The notes under the pieces are model-generated. The model saw only the letters and a list, made by a program, of their open reading frames with translations, did no database searches and was not told where the DNA came from. 64,000 nt of DNA from JAHEEL01 sp963700375 (GTDB taxonomy: Bacteria; Actinomycetota; Acidimicrobiia; Spongiisociales; UBA5794). The position numbers and the translations under genes were made by a program. Below, one piece after another: positions 53,331-62,221 of the stretch (position 1 is its first letter; every line of letters starts with the position of its first letter). The stretch is taken from assembly GCA_963700375.1 (NCBI GenBank), contig CAVOXF010000006.1, positions 620,001 through 684,000 of the forward strand, read 5' to 3'.

Positions 53331-53798
53331 ATGCCGCTACCCACCAAAGCCGACGATGTCTGGAAGGAGATAGAGAAGTGGCCGTTTGCCGTGCTCGGGT
53401 TCGTCAATCCTTCGGGCGAACCTCGGGCAGCGGGAGTGATGTACGTCGCGCGAAATCGCCGCCTCAACGTCGTCACCGGTCCGGACACATGGAAGGTCCG
53501 TCACATCCGAGCGAATCCGAACGTCTCGGTGACGGTGACGGTGCAACGCCTCCCAATCCGGATCCGACAGGCCCCGCCTGCGGTGATCACGTTCTATGGA
53601 CACGCGACGATCGTCCCAATGGACGACGTGGACGCCGCCCTCAGGTCGGATCTCATGCGCGGCATCGACAATACGATGGGCGAGATGTGCGTGATCCAGA
53701 TCGAACCGGTCGGCCACTTCGTCACCTACGGGATCGGCGTCCCGCTGATGAAGATGCGTACACCCGATCAGGCACTCGCTCGGGTCCCCATCAGGTGA
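53331..53798 (+). CDS. Pyridoxamine-5'-phosphate-oxidase-like flavin-binding protein
   Basis: A 155-residue split-barrel protein of the PNPOx-like class: WPFAVLGFVNPSGEPRAAGVMYV, TWKVRHIRANPNVSVTVTV, then GHATIVPMDD. Members bind FMN, F420 or haem. The full PNPOx pathway signature is absent, so an F420/FMN-dependent reductase role is equally possible. GGAGG precedes ATG 53331 by four bases. Its 3' end overlaps the convergent lipoprotein gene by 8 bases. Confidence 0.8.
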   Translation: MPLPTKADDVWKEIEKWPFAVLGFVNPSGEPRAAGVMYVARNRRLNVVTGPDTWKVRHIRANPNVSVTVTVQRLPIRIRQAPPAVITFYGHATIVPMDDVDAALRSDLMRGIDNTMGEMCVIQIEPVGHFVTYGIGVPLMKMRTPDQALARVPIR

Positions 53799-54264
53799 CG
53801 CCGAGGGCTTCCGCAACGGCCTGACCGTATCCAGGGTCACACTGAACGAGCGCCGCTTGGTGGGCTCCGGCCTCGAGCGACTCTGCCGGCATGGTGCTGT
53901 ACCCGTGCCTGAAGTCGTCGGTGAGCCAGAGAGCGAAGTCGTCGGGACTCTGATCACCGGCGCGTTCGAATGCGTCACACCACCAGGCCTCGACGTCTGG
54001 TGGGTTCACCTCGATGGGTGTCACGGTTGTTGCGACCGTCGATGTCGTCGAGAGACCGTAGGTTGTCGTGACGACGACCGACGTCGGTGTCGATGTCGAT
54101 GTCGGCGTCGGCGTCGCGGATGGCGGAGGCGTCGTAGTCTCACCGGACGCGCTGACCGCCGTGGAGGACGCCGGTTGGGTCGACGGCTCCTCGGCCACAT
54201 CGGAAGCGCCGCACGCCGATATGACCAATACCGCCACCACCATCGTCTGTATCAGTCTGGTCAT
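53791..54264 (-). CDS. Small lipoprotein of unknown function
   Basis: A 157-residue protein with a lipoprotein signal (QTMVVAVLVISAC, Cys at the cleavage site). A Thr/Ser/Pro linker of about 60 residues follows, then a compact domain with WWCDAFERAGDQSPDDFALWL and VQCDPGYGQAVAEALG, in which two cysteines may pair. AGGGG precedes ATG 54264. No family was recognised. Confidence 0.75.
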   Translation of the reverse strand: MTRLIQTMVVAVLVISACGASDVAEEPSTQPASSTAVSASGETTTPPPSATPTPTSTSTPTSVVVTTTYGLSTTSTVATTVTPIEVNPPDVEAWWCDAFERAGDQSPDDFALWLTDDFRHGYSTMPAESLEAGAHQAALVQCDPGYGQAVAEALGVT

Positions 54265-54361
54265 CGTTGCCCCTGCCAAGTCAGAGTAGCCCTCGGCACG
54301 AAACGTATCCGGGTCCTCGCTTTCGGGCACGCTCGATCCTCACCGCTACCGCCGACCGACG

Positions 54362-54790
54362 CTAGCCGAGAGGCTGGACTCCAACCACGACGGGGTAGCT
54401 CTGTGCTCGCGCGGCGTCCGCTGACATGATGGTCCGGCCGAACGGGACCAGTGCCGCTCCTGCGAGCTTGACGTTTGCGACGGCAAACGGGATACCGATG
54501 ATCGTGATGGCAAGCAGGAACGCCGAGATGATGTGGCCAATCGCCAGCCAGATGCCGGCGACAACCACCCAAATGACGTTCCCCATCGTGTTCAGGCATC
54601 CGCCTTTGCCGGGAATCTCGACCATGACCCTTCCGAACGGCCACAGGGCGAAGCCGGCGAGCTTGAACGCCTGAATCCCGAACGGGATGGTGATGATCAG
54701 GACGAACATCACCAGGCCCGCGAAGGCGTAGGCGATCGCCATCGGCAATCCGCCGAGGATCAGCCACAGGATGTTGCCAATGATTCGCAT
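54362..54790 (-). CDS. YccF-family inner membrane protein
   Basis: A 142-residue membrane protein with two YccF modules. The first is GNILWLILGGLPMAIAYAFAG followed by ITIPFGIQAFKLAGFALWPFGR. The second is GNVIWVVVAGIWLAIGHI followed by IIGIPFAVANVKLAGAALVPFGR (each seen as two motifs). There are four helices. Function is unknown. It lies 41 bases after the LLM oxidoreductase gene on the same strand. Confidence 0.9.
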   Translation of the reverse strand: MRIIGNILWLILGGLPMAIAYAFAGLVMFVLIITIPFGIQAFKLAGFALWPFGRVMVEIPGKGGCLNTMGNVIWVVVAGIWLAIGHIISAFLLAITIIGIPFAVANVKLAGAALVPFGRTIMSADAARAQSYPVVVGVQPLG

Positions 54791-54831
54791 CGCTACCCAG
54801 GCGCTCCTTGTGCTCGGGTGTGTCGGTCCGG

Positions 54832-55824
54832 TCAGACGAGGTGAGGCATCACCTGATCGGCGAACAGTTGGAGTCCCCGCCGGTCGGTCCCAACCTCCTG
54901 GAAGTACACGATGGCGTAGCCCAGACCGGCGTCCTGCCACGAGAGGATCCACTCGACGATCTGTTCGGGCGTCCCGGCGATTCCGCCGCCGTTGACGTAG
55001 TTGTTGTCGAACACCTTGTCGACCTTGTCCGCGCCAACGATCGGAATGAAGTGTTGCTTGATCGCGGCCGATCGCTCGGCCACCTCGGCCTCGGTCTCGC
55101 CGATGACGATGTTGAAGTTCGAGCTCCGCACGATCTCGTCGAAGTCCCGCCCAACGTCATTGCAGTGCCCGGCAAGGATCTCGCTCTTGTCTTTGAATTC
55201 CGCGAGGGTGTACCCGAAGTTCGTGTAGTCGGCGTAGCGGGCAGCGATGTTCAGCGTGAGCTTGGGCCCCCCACCGGCGATCCACATCGGGATCATCGGA
55301 TCCTGGATCGGCTTGGGCTGGCAGAGGGCGCCCTTCAGGTCGTAGTAGGTGCCGTCGTAGTCGACGACGTCCTCGGTCCACATTCGGCGCATGATCTCAA
55401 CGCCTTCGCGCAGCATCCCGATCCGCTCGGATGCCTTCGGGAACCCGTAGCCGTAGCCCTCGTACTCGTGCTCGTACCAGCCGGCCCCGATCCCCATCTC
55501 GAGGCGTCCACCGGAGATCGCATCGATCGATGCCGCGATCTTCGCCAGGTAGGACGGCGGGCGATACGAGTTGCACGTGCACATCTGGCCGAGACGGACG
55601 GTGTTGGTTGTGGCCGCCAGCGCCGCCATCAACGTCCAGGCCTCGTAGACCGGTTCCTGGGTTGGCTCCGGCACCGGGTGGAAGTGGTCGTAGACCCAGA
55701 CCGACTCGAATCCAAGGTCCTCAATCGCTTTGGCGGTCGAAAGGATCGTGGGCCATTGTTGATCGACCGGCACGCCGACGAGGTCGTGGCGCCAGCCCTG
55801 TGGGGTGAAAGCTCCGAAGCGCAT
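54832..55824 (-). CDS. Luciferase-like (LLM class) F420/FMN-dependent oxidoreductase
   Basis: A 330-residue TIM-barrel monooxygenase/oxidoreductase of the bacterial-luciferase superfamily. It begins MRFGAFTPQGWR and has GFESVWVYDHFHP, TNTVRLGQMCTCNSYRPPSYLAK, GRLEMGIGAGWYEHEYEGYG and GTPEQIVEWI. This is the form typical of actinobacterial F420-dependent enzymes. The substrate is unknown. ATG 55824 is chosen by homology; the site upstream is poor. Confidence 0.9.
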   Translation of the reverse strand: MRFGAFTPQGWRHDLVGVPVDQQWPTILSTAKAIEDLGFESVWVYDHFHPVPEPTQEPVYEAWTLMAALAATTNTVRLGQMCTCNSYRPPSYLAKIAASIDAISGGRLEMGIGAGWYEHEYEGYGYGFPKASERIGMLREGVEIMRRMWTEDVVDYDGTYYDLKGALCQPKPIQDPMIPMWIAGGGPKLTLNIAARYADYTNFGYTLAEFKDKSEILAGHCNDVGRDFDEIVRSSNFNIVIGETEAEVAERSAAIKQHFIPIVGADKVDKVFDNNYVNGGGIAGTPEQIVEWILSWQDAGLGYAIVYFQEVGTDRRGLQLFADQVMPHLV

Positions 55825-56137
55825 GGACAACAACCTAGCGCGAAACCGTACGACCGGATCGGCCGATGGCGGGTCGCCGCGCCGACACCGGGTGTGCCCT
55901 CGCGATCAAGGATCCGGTTTCGGTGTTTCATACACTCGATGGCGTGCTGACGATCTACGAGCAGATCCAAGCGGCGGGCTCCTTCTTCGAAGCCGACCTC
56001 GGCAGGGATGTGACCGTCGATCTGAGGCATTCACGCCGGCATTCACGAAGGAGCACGACGAGGCGCCGCTTCGATTCAAAGGAAGTAGATCCACGGCAGC
56101 GCCAATCGGACGGCTCGATTCGACAGGAGAGGTGATC
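55825..56137. other. Intergenic region before the effector-binding gene
   Basis: This 313-base stretch lies between divergent genes. A plus-strand open stretch around 55920-56030 reads VFHTLDGVLTIYEQIQ and looks weakly coding, but it has no supported start or family and turns arginine-rich. The GGAGAGG ribosome site of the next gene is at its end. Nothing else was identified. Confidence 0.4.
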
Positions 56138-56644
56138 ATGGGTGTGGTGACGATGGCGCTGTCGGAAATGAGGGAGGTCTCCTTCGACGGATTCCGACCT
56201 GAGCCCGAGCAGGCAGCGCACCAGATGATGACGGAGCGGCTGGGCCGGTATCCGGAGGTTGCCACGTCGTTCCGTTCGTTCGGATACAACATCGATCGCT
56301 CCGGCGAGCGGTCACACGAACCCGACAACGAGGGGTACCGACTCAACGTGGCCGTACCGGATGGGTTCACTCCGCCCGAACCGGAAGTGTCGATCGTCGT
56401 GGAGCGTCCGGGTGCGTTCGTCGTAGCCGGCATCGAGGGTTCATTCTCGGATGATCCGTCGGGATCGTGGATCACAGAGGGCCGGCGGAGTCTCCAAGTG
56501 ACGGTCGGGCGGCAGGGCCTCCGCGTCCATCCGTCCTATCGCTGGTTCGAAGAGGCGCGAGAGCTATCGGAACCGACCCGGAATCGTTTCGACCTCTACC
56601 TCGAGATGGAATGGTCCGAACCAGTGCGAGGGCAAGAATCATGA
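56138..56644 (+). CDS. Effector-binding (GyrI-like) domain protein
   Basis: A 168-residue protein resembling the AraC/GyrI effector-binding fold: SFRSFGYNIDRSGERSHEPDNEGYRLNVAV, GAFVVAGIEGSFSD, and the closing FDLYLEMEWSEPV (each quoted in part). It has no DNA-binding domain, so it may bind a small molecule. The start is ATG 56138, with GGAGAGG five bases upstream. It is coupled to the next gene by an ATGA overlap. Confidence 0.65.
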   Translation: MGVVTMALSEMREVSFDGFRPEPEQAAHQMMTERLGRYPEVATSFRSFGYNIDRSGERSHEPDNEGYRLNVAVPDGFTPPEPEVSIVVERPGAFVVAGIEGSFSDDPSGSWITEGRRSLQVTVGRQGLRVHPSYRWFEEARELSEPTRNRFDLYLEMEWSEPVRGQES

Positions 56645-57069
56645 GGCAACAGTCCTCCGGCCGGTTTGAGGTTGCTCTCCCGGCGTCGATGGCCATCGAC
56701 CTCTTCACACCGGAAGGAGAACGATCGTGGGTTCCGGGATGGGATCCCGCCTATCCGGCCGGTCAGGCCAGCGAGACAGCCGCGACGGTGTTCACGACGG
56801 TCGCAGACGGAGTGACCACGATCTGGACGATCGTCGAAATCGACCGCACCGCCGGAGCCGCTGTCTACAGCCGCGTTACACCCGGACACCGCGCCGGGAT
56901 CGTCCGGGTTTGGTGTGTCGATGCCGGAGAAGGTCGGTGCATCGTCAACGTGACCTACGACATGAGCGCCCTTGGGGACGATCCCGCCGAACTCGAGCGC
57001 TACGAGGAGCCGGCATTCGACGCCATGATGCTCGAGTGGTCTACCGCCGTCGCGGCTTCATTGCCCTGA
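56641..57069 (+). CDS. SRPBCC-like ligand-binding protein
   Basis: A 142-residue protein starting SSGRFEVALPASMAIDLFTP, with GERSWVPGWDPAYP in the first third and WTIVEIDRTAGAAVYSRVTP in the centre. This pattern matches polyketide-cyclase/START-like hydrophobic-ligand folds. The ATG overlaps the preceding stop, and both genes probably handle related small ligands. The function is not known. Confidence 0.7.
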   Translation: MRQQSSGRFEVALPASMAIDLFTPEGERSWVPGWDPAYPAGQASETAATVFTTVADGVTTIWTIVEIDRTAGAAVYSRVTPGHRAGIVRVWCVDAGEGRCIVNVTYDMSALGDDPAELERYEEPAFDAMMLEWSTAVAASLP

Positions 57070-57358
57070 TGAGAAAGGCCTCCCCGCCGTAACGTGGCTC
57101 CCCTCACATCGCCGCAAGGCCGGCGTGGCAGATGCCGGTGACCTCCGAGACTCCCTCCGAATCGGCACGCCGGGGTCGACGAGCGCGTCAGTGAGGGCGT
57201 CGACGACCGGTCCGGCTCGGACAGGAGGAGGCCAACCTCGACGATGCGCGCCACCGACGGATCGACATTGGGGGCCCCAGGTCGGTGGCTGCGAACGATC
57301 CTTCGAACCAGTACATTCGGTCTGGATTCGCTCCCGCCGCCCCCAATAGGATTCCGCC

Positions 57359-57970
57359 ATGCCCGACTTCGCCGCTTCCCTCCGTCCGGCGCAGCCAACG
57401 AGCGCTGAGGGGTTGATGTTTGCCCGCTACCTGGACACGGCAGCCGACGGAGTCTTCCGGTTCATGCTCGGCAGGGGGTCCGAGCGCGTGCTTGCGAAGG
57501 CCTACCTGACGCCCGGCCACGACCTCTCGTTCGACCACGTCACGTTCGCCGAGATCGGAGGCGAGATCGTCGGGATGGCATCTTCCTTCTCGTCGCAGCA
57601 GCACGATCAGTCGTCCGAATCACCGCTCTTTCGAGCCGCGGGATGGCGCAACGTCCGGATGGCGGCGGTGTCGACTGCCCTCTTCCGCCTGTTCGGCTTC
57701 ATCGACGCCGTCGCCGACGGCGACTTCTACCTCCACGCCCTTGCCGTGAGCCCTGAACGCCGGGGCTACGGCCTCGGATCGACGTTGTTTCACCACGCCG
57801 AAGAGCGGGCTCGCAATGCAGGCGCAAAGCGTCTCAGCCTCGTCGTCGCCGTCGACAACGAGAACGCTCAGCGCCTCTACGAACGGATGGGGATGACGGT
57901 CGTAGCGACTTCGCCGCGTTCTCTGGTCATGCCAGACGGCCAGGTCCATCGCATGGCCAAGGACCTCTAG
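57359..57970 (+). CDS. GNAT-family N-acetyltransferase
   Basis: A 203-residue acetyltransferase. The acetyl-CoA site is LHALAVSPERRGYGLGSTLF (R/Q-x-x-G-x-G/A form) followed by AEERARNAGAKRLSLVVAVDNENAQRLYERMGM. The N-terminal half is longer than usual and includes two hydrophobic helices. The substrate is unknown. There is no clear ribosome site before ATG 57359. Confidence 0.85.
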   Translation: MPDFAASLRPAQPTSAEGLMFARYLDTAADGVFRFMLGRGSERVLAKAYLTPGHDLSFDHVTFAEIGGEIVGMASSFSSQQHDQSSESPLFRAAGWRNVRMAAVSTALFRLFGFIDAVADGDFYLHALAVSPERRGYGLGSTLFHHAEERARNAGAKRLSLVVAVDNENAQRLYERMGMTVVATSPRSLVMPDGQVHRMAKDL

Positions 57971-57973
57971 CAC

Positions 57974-58102
57974 GCTGCGAACCCAGGGTTCTCGGCATTC
58001 CATTTGACGCCGTGGGCCCACAGAACCGGCGACCTTTCCAGGACCGTTCATTCCGCGGGCCCACGGCGTCATATTCGAGGTGGAGAACCCTGGGTTCGCA
58101 GC
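57974..58102. repeat. Repeat family B, inverted pair between convergent genes
   Basis: One 48-base copy (57974-58021, reading CTGCGAACCCAGGGTTCTC from its left) and one 53-base copy in opposite orientation (58050-58102) flank a 28-base spacer, and could form a large cruciform. Each copy lies within 1-3 bases of a stop codon, the left one of the GNAT gene and the right one of the ABC permease. Each holds the palindrome GAACCCAGGGTTC and a GGGCCC core. It is a probable bidirectional terminator. Confidence 0.75.
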
Positions 58103-58103
58103 G

Positions 58104-60602
58104 CTAGGCGGTCTCTCGTTGGAGGGTCTCGAGCAGCGGGGCGCGCGCCGCGCGGGCCGCGGGCCACCACGAGGCGGCCGAACCGGCCGCGATCCCGGCG
58201 AGCATCAGGACGGCGATCACAGCCACCGGGATCGTCGGTAGTCCGATACCTGCGCCGATCCCCCGGAAGAAGGCGATCGACCCCCCGATCGCCAGGACCG
58301 TTCCCGCCAGCACTCCAACGACCGCGACCAGCGTGAACTCCGTGATGAGCCCCGTGAACACCTGCCGGCCAGTGCTGCCAACGGCCTTGACGGTGGCAAT
58401 CTCGCCGCGTCGCTCGTTGATCGACAGCGTGACCGTGTTGGCGATGCCGACGAGTGCGATCACGACCGAGATGGCGAGCAAGGCGTACACGAGGTTGAGG
58501 AACTCTGCGAAGACGTTTCCGAGCGAAGCGAGGAACTCCGCCCTCGTAACAGCCTCGATCGTCGGGGCGTCAGCAATGGCAACAGCGAGTTCCTCGGTCG
58601 TCGCGTTCCCTGAGATCAGCACGTACTGCGCCAGATCCGGCACGCCTCCGGCGATGAGCGTCTCCGGCGTGAGAAGGAGCTTGGGTGCTTCGAACCATGG
58701 CAGCAGGTTGTCGTAGACGGCGACCACCTCGAACTCGACCGGTCCGAGCGGAGTACGAACCAGAGCAACGTCCCCGAGTCCCACGCCAATCTCGTCGGCG
58801 AACCCTCGCTCGATCGCGACCGTCGTGGCCGACAGGTCGTCGAGGCGTCCCTCGGTCACTGCAGCGTCGTAGACGGAGCCGATATTGCTTCCGCCCACCG
58901 CACCGACCTGCGTGATGGAATCGTTGACCGAGGTCGTGACGGCGTACACCGGCGCTGCGATGTCGACACCGGGAACCATCCGGAGTTCCTCAACGGCTGC
59001 TGCCGGGACCGACGGCTGGATGATGGCACCGACGGGCTTCACCACGTTCTCAGCGAGCACCGCATCCGCCGTGCTACCGACCACGAAGGCGCTGACCGTG
59101 GCGGCCTGAATCGTGAAGAACACGACCAGAGCGAAACCGATGAGGAGCGAACCGGCGGACGACGAGGTCCGCGTGGCGTACCGCGAGGCGTTGCGAGAGG
59201 CGATCATCCCGGGGGGCCCCAGCCGCTTCGTGATCGGTGACGCCAGTACCGCTGCGAACCGCATCAGGTAGGCGCCCAGCATGAACGCGCTCACGAGCAG
59301 GAAGAGCAAGCCGAGGCCGGAGGCCGGGATGTTCGGGGCCAGCGCACCAATCGTAGTGACCACAATGCCCACGACCAGCAGGGCAACGCCAGTGACGGTC
59401 TTGCGCCTGGGCGGCGACGCGGGCTCGACGTCTGCGTCCGTGAGTGCCTCGATTGGCGACACCTTCGATGCACGACGATTCGGCCACCACGAGGAAACGA
59501 CGGTCACGCCGATGCCAACGATCAGTCCAACGACAATCGGTGTCAGCCCGGGGTCGCCGGTTCGCTCGAACGTCGAACCGCCGAGAAGTCCGAGCACGAA
59601 CCCCAGGCCGCCGACAAGCAGGCCGCTGAGGAACACACCAAGCAGGGTGCCGATGCTGCCGAGCACGAGCGCCTCGACGAACAACTGGCGCCTGAGCTGA
59701 CCAGGCGTCGAACCGACGAGACGAAGCAGAGCCAACTCGCGAGACCGCTGTGCAGCGGAGACGCTGAACGTGTTGGCGACAACCACGGCTCCGACCACAA
59801 CCGAGACAACGGCGAAGATGGTGAGGAAGACCGAGAAGAAGCTGAGGTCGGAGTCGATGCGAGCCTTCTCCGTCGCGAACCATGCCTCCGAGGTCACAAC
59901 CTCAACGGGTTCACCGGCCAAGGCCGCCCGTGCGATAGCGGCAGTGTCCGCGACCAGGATGTGGTCGACCGAGGCGGAAGACATGATCGGATCATCGTCG
60001 GCAACGAGCACGACAGTCTGGCCAGGAGGGCCGGCAGCTTCTCCGAACGTGACGAGTCCAGACAGCGTCCGCTCGACGACACCGTCGGCAGTGACGATCG
60101 CGACGGCGTCACCGATCCGGAATCCGGCATCGTCAGCGCTCGCCTGGTCGAGCACCGCAGTACCCGCCAACGTCGGTGCTACGCCGCCCACAAGGTCGTA
60201 CGGGTTGAGACCGTTCGGGATCCAGTTGGTGACGATGTTCTGGGCGGCCAGGTCCTGTCCGGCTGCCTTGCCGTCGACACCGACGATCTGCCCGTACGTC
60301 GTCGAAACGGGAGCCGAGGGAACACCGGCACTGGCGAGCGCGACGGCGGAACCGGCGGGAACCGGTGCCCTGAAGACGATTTCGCCGTCTGCCGGTCCGC
60401 CGAATTCGGTGCCAAGCTCTTCACCGAGAACGACAGCGCCTACTTCGGAGTGCGCTTCGGCGACCAGGTCACCGCGGCCCTCAAGAGACCCGGTGAGCGT
60501 GAGGGTGGCGACGACAAACGCCACGCCGAACGTGATAGCGGTGAGCGTCAGGGCGTAGCGACTCCGCTCGAACCACGCCATTTTGATGCTGCGTCGAAGC
60601 AT
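58104..60602 (-). CDS. FtsX/MacB-type ABC transporter permease, double module
   Basis: An 832-residue permease of the FtsX/LolE superfamily. The N-terminal helix is followed by an extracytoplasmic MacB-like domain (residues about 40-240) and three helices. A fourth segment begins a second copy with its own extracytoplasmic domain and a last trio of helices (IALVGIANTVTLSINERRGEIATVKAVGSTG, quoted in part). About eight to ten helices in total are expected. It starts at ATG 60602, one base after the ATPase stop. This class exports lipids, peptides or antibiotics. Confidence 0.9.
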   Translation of the reverse strand: MLRRSIKMAWFERSRYALTLTAITFGVAFVVATLTLTGSLEGRGDLVAEAHSEVGAVVLGEELGTEFGGPADGEIVFRAPVPAGSAVALASAGVPSAPVSTTYGQIVGVDGKAAGQDLAAQNIVTNWIPNGLNPYDLVGGVAPTLAGTAVLDQASADDAGFRIGDAVAIVTADGVVERTLSGLVTFGEAAGPPGQTVVLVADDDPIMSSASVDHILVADTAAIARAALAGEPVEVVTSEAWFATEKARIDSDLSFFSVFLTIFAVVSVVVGAVVVANTFSVSAAQRSRELALLRLVGSTPGQLRRQLFVEALVLGSIGTLLGVFLSGLLVGGLGFVLGLLGGSTFERTGDPGLTPIVVGLIVGIGVTVVSSWWPNRRASKVSPIEALTDADVEPASPPRRKTVTGVALLVVGIVVTTIGALAPNIPASGLGLLFLLVSAFMLGAYLMRFAAVLASPITKRLGPPGMIASRNASRYATRTSSSAGSLLIGFALVVFFTIQAATVSAFVVGSTADAVLAENVVKPVGAIIQPSVPAAAVEELRMVPGVDIAAPVYAVTTSVNDSITQVGAVGGSNIGSVYDAAVTEGRLDDLSATTVAIERGFADEIGVGLGDVALVRTPLGPVEFEVVAVYDNLLPWFEAPKLLLTPETLIAGGVPDLAQYVLISGNATTEELAVAIADAPTIEAVTRAEFLASLGNVFAEFLNLVYALLAISVVIALVGIANTVTLSINERRGEIATVKAVGSTGRQVFTGLITEFTLVAVVGVLAGTVLAIGGSIAFFRGIGAGIGLPTIPVAVIAVLMLAGIAAGSAASWWPAARAARAPLLETLQRETA

Positions 60603-60603
60603 G

Positions 60604-61368
60604 TCAGACGCGATCCCGGATCACGGAGAGCACGTCGTCGACGGTCGGGTCGGCTTGCGACCCCCACACGGCCCCATCCCGGAGGTAGACGGCGCGGTCG
60701 GTGTGTGCCGCCGCGACCGGATCATGGGTCACCATGACGATCGTCTGATTGAGATCGTCTACGGCACCCCTCATGTACCCGAGGAGGTCTTCGGCTGACC
60801 TGGAATCGAGTGCTCCGGTCGGCTCGTCTGCAAACACCACCTGGGGTCGGCTGATGAGCGCGCGAGCAACGGCCACGCGTTGCCGCTGACCACCCGAGAG
60901 TTCACTCGGTCGATTCGAGAGCCGATCCTGGATGCCGAGAACGTGCGTGAGGTCGGAGAGGAACTCCTCATCGACGCGGACGCCGGCGAGATCGAGCGGC
61001 AGGGTGATGTTCTCCCGCGCGCTGAGTGCCGCGACGAGATGGAAGGACTGGAATACGAAGCCCATCTCGGTACGACGCAGGATCGCGAGTTCTTTGTCGG
61101 ACATCGTGGAGATGTCGGTGTCTCCGAGGTAGGCGGCGCCCCCGTCAAGGCGGGTCAATCCCGAGAGTCCATAGAGCAGTGTCGACTTGCCTGAACCCGA
61201 TGGTCCCATCACGGCGGTGAACTGGCCGCGTTCGAAGTCAACCGACACGGAGTCGAGAGCCACAACCTCGGTGGAGCCCTCCCCGAACACCTTCCGCGCC
61301 TTCACAGCACGGACGGCCGGAGCCTCAACGAGGGTCTCGACGGGCATGGGAGCTGGGGCGGTAAGCAC
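60604..61368 (-). CDS. MacB/LolD-type ABC transporter ATP-binding protein
   Basis: A 254-residue ATPase. Walker A is GPSGSGKST, the Q-loop is GFVFQSFHLVAALSA, the signature is LSGGQRQRVAVARAL, Walker B is VVFADEPTGALD and the switch is VTHDP. This is the class paired with FtsX-like permeases. GTG 61368 follows GAGGAAACACC. A perfect inverted repeat sits 29 bases upstream (61397-61418) and likely controls the operon. Confidence 0.92.
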   Translation of the reverse strand: MLTAPAPMPVETLVEAPAVRAVKARKVFGEGSTEVVALDSVSVDFERGQFTAVMGPSGSGKSTLLYGLSGLTRLDGGAAYLGDTDISTMSDKELAILRRTEMGFVFQSFHLVAALSARENITLPLDLAGVRVDEEFLSDLTHVLGIQDRLSNRPSELSGGQRQRVAVARALISRPQVVFADEPTGALDSRSAEDLLGYMRGAVDDLNQTIVMVTHDPVAAAHTDRAVYLRDGAVWGSQADPTVDDVLSVIRDRV

Positions 61369-61396
61369 GGTGTTTCCTCGGATCTCGCGGGCGCAA

Positions 61397-61418
61397 TCGT
61401 ATTTCGCCCTAAATACGA
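61397..61418 (-). promoter_or_regulatory. Perfect inverted repeat upstream of the MacB-type operon
   Basis: TCGTATTT-N6-AAATACGA is a perfect 8-bp dyad, AT-rich against its surroundings, located 29-50 bases upstream of the ATPase start. It is in the position of an operator overlapping the promoter. The size fits a dimeric TetR/MarR-like repressor. No regulator gene lies adjacent. Confidence 0.6.
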
Positions 61419-61560
61419 AGCTCCTCCCGGAGTCGGATGACGACGACTCTCGCCGTCGCGCGGCGCGCCGCGCCGGTGTGAGGCGCGCGCCACGTCGGAG
61501 TGGCGAACCGTCCAGCGCCGGGAGCCCGCCTCGGTGGCGGCGGCGTCGATGGCACCACCG

Positions 61561-61673
61561 ATTCCGCGGGCCCACGGCGCCACATACGAGGTGGAGAACC
61601 CTGGGTTCGCAGCTTCAGCCATTCCGCGGGCCCACGGCGCCACATACGAGGTGGAGAACCCTGGGTTCGCAGC
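61561..61673 (+). repeat. Repeat family B, exact tandem pair
   Basis: Two identical 53-base units (61561-61613 and 61621-61673) lie with a period of exactly 60 bases. Each contains GCGGGCCCACGGCG and GAACCCTGGGTTCGCAGC and matches the copies near 58 kb. The right unit ends one base from the stop codon of the mgtC-like gene. The units are downstream of that gene and upstream of the MacB-type operon. Confidence 0.8.
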
Positions 61674-61674
61674 G

Positions 61675-62139
61675 TTAGGAGTCGGTGGTGGGGGCGTCGT
61701 GGTGGTCGCCGATTCCCAAGCGGCTGGACGCAAACCCCGTGATGTTCACGATGACCAGGAGGATCACGGTTGAACCGACGGCGATGACCCAGAACCCAGA
61801 CCCGACGAGAACGCCAACGGCGGACGTCACCCAGATCCCGGCTGCAGTCGTCAGCCCTGCGACCCGGCTACCCGTGCGCAGAATGGCGCCGGCGCCGAGG
61901 AATCCGACACCGGTCACGATGGCCGCCGGGATCCGGACCGCATCGCCGGCCCGATCGGCCACTGGGGCGTCGCCGATGATGAGAATCGAGCCGGCGACGA
62001 AGAGCGCCGCCCCTGCCGCCACCAGCATGTGGGTTCGGATGCCGGCCGGTTTGTTGAACAGTTGTCGATCGAACCCGATGAGTCCACCGAGAAGTGCGGC
62101 TACAACCGTGCGCCCAACGAGTTCCCATTCAGTCGGCAT
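61675..62139 (-). CDS. mgtC: MgtC/SapB-family membrane protein
   Basis: A 154-residue protein with the conserved MgtC N-terminal part: LLGGLIGFDRQLFNKPAGIRTHMLVAAGAAL, quoted from two helices, then GVGFLGAGAILR and GLTTAAGIWVTSAVGVLVG. Four to five helices are present. The soluble C-terminal ACT-like domain is absent, as in the short family form. It is linked to Mg2+ limitation in other bacteria. GGAGGG lies directly upstream of ATG 62139. Confidence 0.9.
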   Translation of the reverse strand: MPTEWELVGRTVVAALLGGLIGFDRQLFNKPAGIRTHMLVAAGAALFVAGSILIIGDAPVADRAGDAVRIPAAIVTGVGFLGAGAILRTGSRVAGLTTAAGIWVTSAVGVLVGSGFWVIAVGSTVILLVIVNITGFASSRLGIGDHHDAPTTDS

Positions 62140-62221
62140 GACCCTCCAACGATGCTGACGCATCGTACGCCACGCGGTGGCGGAATCGACGGCACCCCGC
62201 TGAAGGTCGCGACACGCCGAG

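Noticed and set aside
53791..53798. Overlap of the PNPOx-like and lipoprotein genes as a sign of frameshift
   Set aside because: It is an 8-base tail-to-tail overlap of convergent genes with both C-termini plausible.
55866..56135. Possible 89-residue plus-strand gene before the effector-binding protein
   Set aside because: A short stretch looks coding, but there is no ribosome site and no family, and the second half is arginine-rich; reported only as an intergenic remark.
57070..57358. Possible coding remnant between the SRPBCC-like and GNAT genes
   Set aside because: Open frames exist on both strands, but none has a recognisable domain, a start signal or a consistent codon bias.
61561..61673. 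CRISPR-like array
   Set aside because: Only two repeats exist, the 7-base gap is too short for a spacer, and the unit matches gene-end repeats elsewhere; no cas gene is present.
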